Assembly (NCBI GenBank): GCA_910577655.1
Contig: CAJTOW010000055.1
Location: forward strand, 1 to 25,539
Reading direction: 5' to 3'
Origin: an uncultured Lachnospiraceae bacterium
GTDB lineage: Bacteria > Bacillota > Clostridia > Lachnospirales > Lachnospiraceae
DNA length: 25,539 nt
The position numbers were made by a program, and so were the translations under genes. The notes below the pieces were generated by a model. The model was not told the origin of the DNA and did no database searches. It was given only the letters and a program-made list of their open reading frames with translations. This document shows, piece by piece, positions 22,978 through 25,539 of the stretch. Numbering within the stretch: the stretch's first letter is position 1; every line of letters begins with the position of its first letter.

Positions 22978-24171
22978 ATGGCAAAAGCAAAGTTTGAGAG
23001 AACCAAACCCCATTGTAACATTGGTACCATCGGCCACGTTGACCATGGTAAAACTACTTTGACCGCAGCGATCACCAAGACTCTCCATGAGAGAAAGGGT
23101 ACTGGTGAGGCCGTAGCATTCGAGAATATTGATAAGGCTCCGGAAGAGAGAGAGCGTGGAATTACCATCTCTACCGCACACGTAGAGTATGAGACTGATA
23201 AGAGACACTATGCACACGTTGACTGCCCAGGACATGCTGACTACGTTAAGAACATGATCACCGGTGCTGCCCAGATGGACGGCGCTATCCTGGTTGTGGC
23301 TGCTACGGATGGTGTTATGGCTCAGACCAGAGAGCACATCCTGCTGTCCCGTCAGGTAGGCGTGCCCTACATCGTTGTATTCATGAACAAGTGTGACATG
23401 GTTGACGATCCCGAGCTTCTGGAGCTGGTTGACATGGAGATCCGTGAGCTGCTGAACGAGTACGAGTTCCCGGGCGACGACACTCCGATCATTCAGGGTT
23501 CTGCTCTGAAGGCTCTGGAGGATCCGACCAGCGAGTGGGGTGACAAGGTTCTGGAGCTGATGGATGCTGTTGACGAGTGGGTTCCGGATCCGGAGCGTGA
23601 GACTGACAAGCCGTTCCTTATGCCTGTTGAGGACGTATTCACCATCACCGGTCGTGGTACCGTTGCTACCGGCCGTGTAGAGCGTGGTACTCTGCATCTG
23701 AACGATGAGGTTGAGATCGTTGGTATCAAGGAAGAGACCAGAAAGACCGTTGTAACCGGTATCGAGATGTTCCGTAAGCTCCTTGACGAGGCTCAGGCAG
23801 GTGACAACATCGGCGCTCTGCTGCGTGGTGTACAGAGAACCGAGATTGAGCGCGGACAGGTTCTGGTTAAACCCGGCTCTGTTAAGTGCCATCACAAGTT
23901 CACCGCTCAGGTGTACGTGCTGACCAAGGACGAGGGTGGTCGTCATACTCCGTTCTTCAACAACTATCGTCCCCAGTTCTACTTCCGTACAACGGATGTT
24001 ACTGGTGTCTGCGAGCTGCCGGCCGGCACAGAGATGTGTATGCCTGGTGACAACGTAGAGATGAGCGTAGAGCTGATCCATCCGGTAGCTATGGAGCAGG
24101 GTCTCCGTTTCGCTATCCGTGAGGGCGGCAGAACTGTTGGATCTGGTCGTGTGGTTACTATCATTGAGTAA
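22978..24171 (+). CDS. tuf: Elongation factor Tu
   Basis: EF-Tu of 397 aa, which delivers aminoacyl-tRNA to the ribosome. Motifs are GHVDHGKTT (from residue 19), the switch-I segment ERERGITISTAHVEYET, DCPGHADYV and NKCD (137-140). Domains II and III are complete, with GRGTVATGRVERG and GDNVEMSVELIHPVAMEQGLRFAIREGGRTVGSGRV. An AAGGAGG precedes ATG 22978. It has its own promoter and a strong terminator, so it forms a single-gene unit at the end of the str block; the ribosomal S10 operon, which often follows, is not present here. Confidence 0.99.
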   Translation: MAKAKFERTKPHCNIGTIGHVDHGKTTLTAAITKTLHERKGTGEAVAFENIDKAPEERERGITISTAHVEYETDKRHYAHVDCPGHADYVKNMITGAAQMDGAILVVAATDGVMAQTREHILLSRQVGVPYIVVFMNKCDMVDDPELLELVDMEIRELLNEYEFPGDDTPIIQGSALKALEDPTSEWGDKVLELMDAVDEWVPDPERETDKPFLMPVEDVFTITGRGTVATGRVERGTLHLNDEVEIVGIKEETRKTVVTGIEMFRKLLDEAQAGDNIGALLRGVQRTEIERGQVLVKPGSVKCHHKFTAQVYVLTKDEGGRHTPFFNNYRPQFYFRTTDVTGVCELPAGTEMCMPGDNVEMSVELIHPVAMEQGLRFAIREGGRTVGSGRVVTIIE

Positions 24172-24195
24172 TTGAAAAAGGTTTAGTGAATTCAA

Positions 24196-24226
24196 GGCTC
24201 CCAAGGTTTCCTTTGGGAGCCTTTTT
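24196..24226 (+). terminator. Rho-independent terminator of tuf
   Basis: GGCTCCCAA (24196-24204) and TTGGGAGCC (24213-24221) form a 9-bp stem that can extend inward, followed at once by T5. It lies 24 nt after the tuf stop. Confidence 0.92.
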
Positions 24227-24281
24227 GAAATTTTTCGTACCTTTTGTCTGTACAGAGGAAGGGATTAAAATAAGGGATGGT

Positions 24282-24521
24282 TCAAATCTCCCACAAAGTG
24301 GAGCGCACAGTTACCGGAAAGCAATTTTCAGACACACTCATTATATTGTCAGGAGCAGGAGCCAGGTGCTCCCTGATATGAAGCACCCCGCATACCATAA
24401 GGACAATCATCAGAGCCAACAGAAAGAAGATCACACCGCGCAAAGCACAGGCGATCGTCAGCCTTCTGCCGCGTTTTTTTCACCTTGCTCTGACGGATGC
24501 ATGGCGTTCCCGTACCGTCAC
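24282..24521 (-). pseudogene. Broken small membrane-protein gene
   Basis: On the minus strand a GTG at 24521-24519 overlaps the stop of the upstream gene (GTGA) and has GGAGGTGA (24538-24531) 9 nt before it. This frame reads VTVRERHASVRAR, then a TGA at 24482-24480, then KKRGRRLTIACALRGVIFFL and onwards, giving a basic stretch and one clear membrane helix, before stopping at 24282. An alternative start, ATG 24502, reads MHPSEQGEK and would join the membrane part if the A7 run (24480-24474) were A8. Either a nonsense change or a 1-base slip in the A-run breaks the gene. A base-calling error is possible. No named family is recognised. The rest of the gene-free stretch after tuf (24227-24281) holds nothing I can identify. 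Confidence 0.4.
24316..24339 (+). repeat. Dispersed repeat copy (GAAAGCAATTTTCAGACACA)
   Basis: It matches 6-30 at all but two positions and 2485-2504 in reverse. It falls inside the 3' part of the broken small minus-strand ORF at 24282-24521, where it would encode the last residues (SVSENCFP), so it may have replaced the native end of that gene. Confidence 0.6.
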
Positions 24522-25531
24522 GGCTCAAAAATCACCTCCTTCCCGTCCGATTTTAGAATCATGGTAACTTTCTCTCCGTCATAATCAACAGACAGGGACG
24601 GGTCATTTGAAATCTTCAGACTGTGGGCGCCATCCCTGCCGCACAGATAAACACAGTCGGAATCCATGGGGTTGATAAAGTACAGCCCCTGTCCGGTCAG
24701 GCAAAAGTCGTAAGCAACAACATTCCGAAACGGTCTTGCTTTGTGGGTCCTGGTGTCATACGCTGTCAGCAAAGAATTTTCGTTGATGTAGTAGATCGTC
24801 TGTCCATCAAACCCTATATTCCCTCTGGTGGGGATGTCCAGCACCTGTGTTCGCCGGGTCATCCTGCCCACTTCCGTAATCCCATCATTCGTAATGAAAA
24901 AGAGGCTGTCGTTGTTCAGGAAAAAGCCATAGCAGTATTGCAGAAACATCCAGGTATCCCCCACGGTATAGTCAATTCCCAGCAGAGAGCGTCCGCTGTC
25001 CGTTATTTTCTCGAAAATAACCTGTTCCTCAAGGGTTTCTGTATGAAGCCGGACAATGGACACCTGAGTAGCTGTGCTGTTGTAGCTGCCGACCCGATCC
25101 ACATACTGTTCTGTGCGGGAGGCCATATAATAAATGTACGGGGCATCCATATAGACGGCTTTGACGGATTCCCCATCCGAAAAGGCCCCGAACAGCGGAG
25201 AGAGGGCCAAATCCGTCAAAGCGCCGGTTGTCCGGTTTTCCAGAGCGTATGTCCGCGTCTGGTCATCGTAGAGCACACTGTAAGTTTCCGACACGCTTTG
25301 CGAAGATGAATTGAATATCCCGTTTGCGGATTCTGTGACAGAGCAGCCGGACAGCGGGAGCAGCACCAGCAGGCAGAGCGCGGCAACCCCGCAGCCTCTT
25401 GCGGGTTTTCTTCCAGACTGCCAGCAGTTTGTGTTTTGCCGCAGCACCCACCATACCATGAGGGCGCAGCACACAGCGGACAGGCCCAGCAGGGCCAGCA
25501 GCTCCTGGGGAGAACACTCCGAAAAAGTCAC
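24518..25531 (-). CDS. Putative membrane-anchored lipobox protein with beta-propeller-like repeats; start uncertain
   Basis: Protein of at least 337 aa. A hydrophobic helix at about 11-30 (LLALLGLSAVCCALMVWWVL) is followed by a basic stretch and a second hydrophobic segment ending in the lipobox-like LPLSGC63. The remainder is rich in Tyr/Asp/Asn with repeated short motifs such as IYYMASRTE, TIYYINENSLL, GLYFINPMDSDCVYL and SLFFITNDGI, which suggests a beta-propeller like DUF5050-type domains. GTG 25531 is the first usable start, but the frame stays open to the window edge (25539), so the true start may lie outside. If the first helix is real the lipobox may not be processed. It is translationally linked (GTGA overlap) to the broken small ORF downstream. 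Function unknown. Confidence 0.65.
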   Translation of the reverse strand: MTFSECSPQELLALLGLSAVCCALMVWWVLRQNTNCWQSGRKPARGCGVAALCLLVLLPLSGCSVTESANGIFNSSSQSVSETYSVLYDDQTRTYALENRTTGALTDLALSPLFGAFSDGESVKAVYMDAPYIYYMASRTEQYVDRVGSYNSTATQVSIVRLHTETLEEQVIFEKITDSGRSLLGIDYTVGDTWMFLQYCYGFFLNNDSLFFITNDGITEVGRMTRRTQVLDIPTRGNIGFDGQTIYYINENSLLTAYDTRTHKARPFRNVVAYDFCLTGQGLYFINPMDSDCVYLCGRDGAHSLKISNDPSLSVDYDGEKVTMILKSDGKEVIFEP

Positions 25532-25539
25532 AATGGGTT

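Noticed and set aside
22927..24204. A 425-codon minus-strand ORF
   Set aside because: Antisense to tuf, a highly biased gene where long antisense frames are common.

Overview
The window looks like chromosome from a moderately GC-rich Clostridia, most likely a Lachnospiraceae (Clostridium cluster XIVa) member. The clues are Firmicute-type ribosome binding sites (AGGAGG, AAGGAGGG), sigma-A-type promoters, an rpsL-rpsG-fusA-tuf block, a TIGR04086-type membrane protein, a jelly-roll-containing Csp-like subtilase and a DUF21/CBS protein. The genus cannot be fixed from the sequence alone. No rRNA, tRNA, CRISPR array or prophage was seen.

Region 1 (1-1420) holds a MerR-type regulator and an ArsP/UPF0718-type permease, followed by two palindromic elements. 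Region 2 (1487-10965) is a surface-polysaccharide block: an SDR sugar epimerase/dehydratase, a membrane-anchored GT2 enzyme, a double-domain GT2 enzyme, a WbbL-like GT2 enzyme, a polyprenyl-phosphate sugar phosphotransferase that would start the lipid-linked chain, and a large LytR-CpsA-Psr protein that would attach the polymer to the wall. Region 3 (11179-16304) is a protein quality-control block: a membrane HtrA protease, a divergent ClpX-like AAA+ unfoldase with a Cys4 zinc finger, and an opposing subtilisin-like protease that has no ATG/GTG/TTG start upstream of its catalytic Asp. Region 4 (16592-19203) carries lspA, a CorC/HlyC-type DUF21-CBS protein and a small TIGR04086-type membrane protein. 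Region 5 (19357-24226) is the str block, with a consensus promoter before rpsL, a long structured rpsL-rpsG spacer, fusA from a TTG start, and tuf with its own promoter and terminator. Region 6 (24282-25539) has a lipobox-containing beta-rich protein and a broken small membrane ORF on the minus strand.

The most unusual signal is intergenic. A family of small palindromic elements with GTAACAGTTCA termini is scattered through the window. Two copies (18656-18792, 137 bp; 22817-22847, 31 bp) are flanked by different perfect 8-bp direct repeats (AAATCAGG and GAAAAGCC), which is the signature of transposition. GTAA ends and 8-bp duplications match what is known of IS66-family elements, so these may be non-autonomous (MITE-like) derivatives. 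Other copies lie at 6864-6957 and 16403-16433, with related pieces at 1225-1279 and 17089-17102. Other dispersed repeats (a 20-24 nt sequence at 1-33, 2485-2504 and 24316-24339; long hairpins at 1332-1412 and 18550-18616) mark further gene boundaries.
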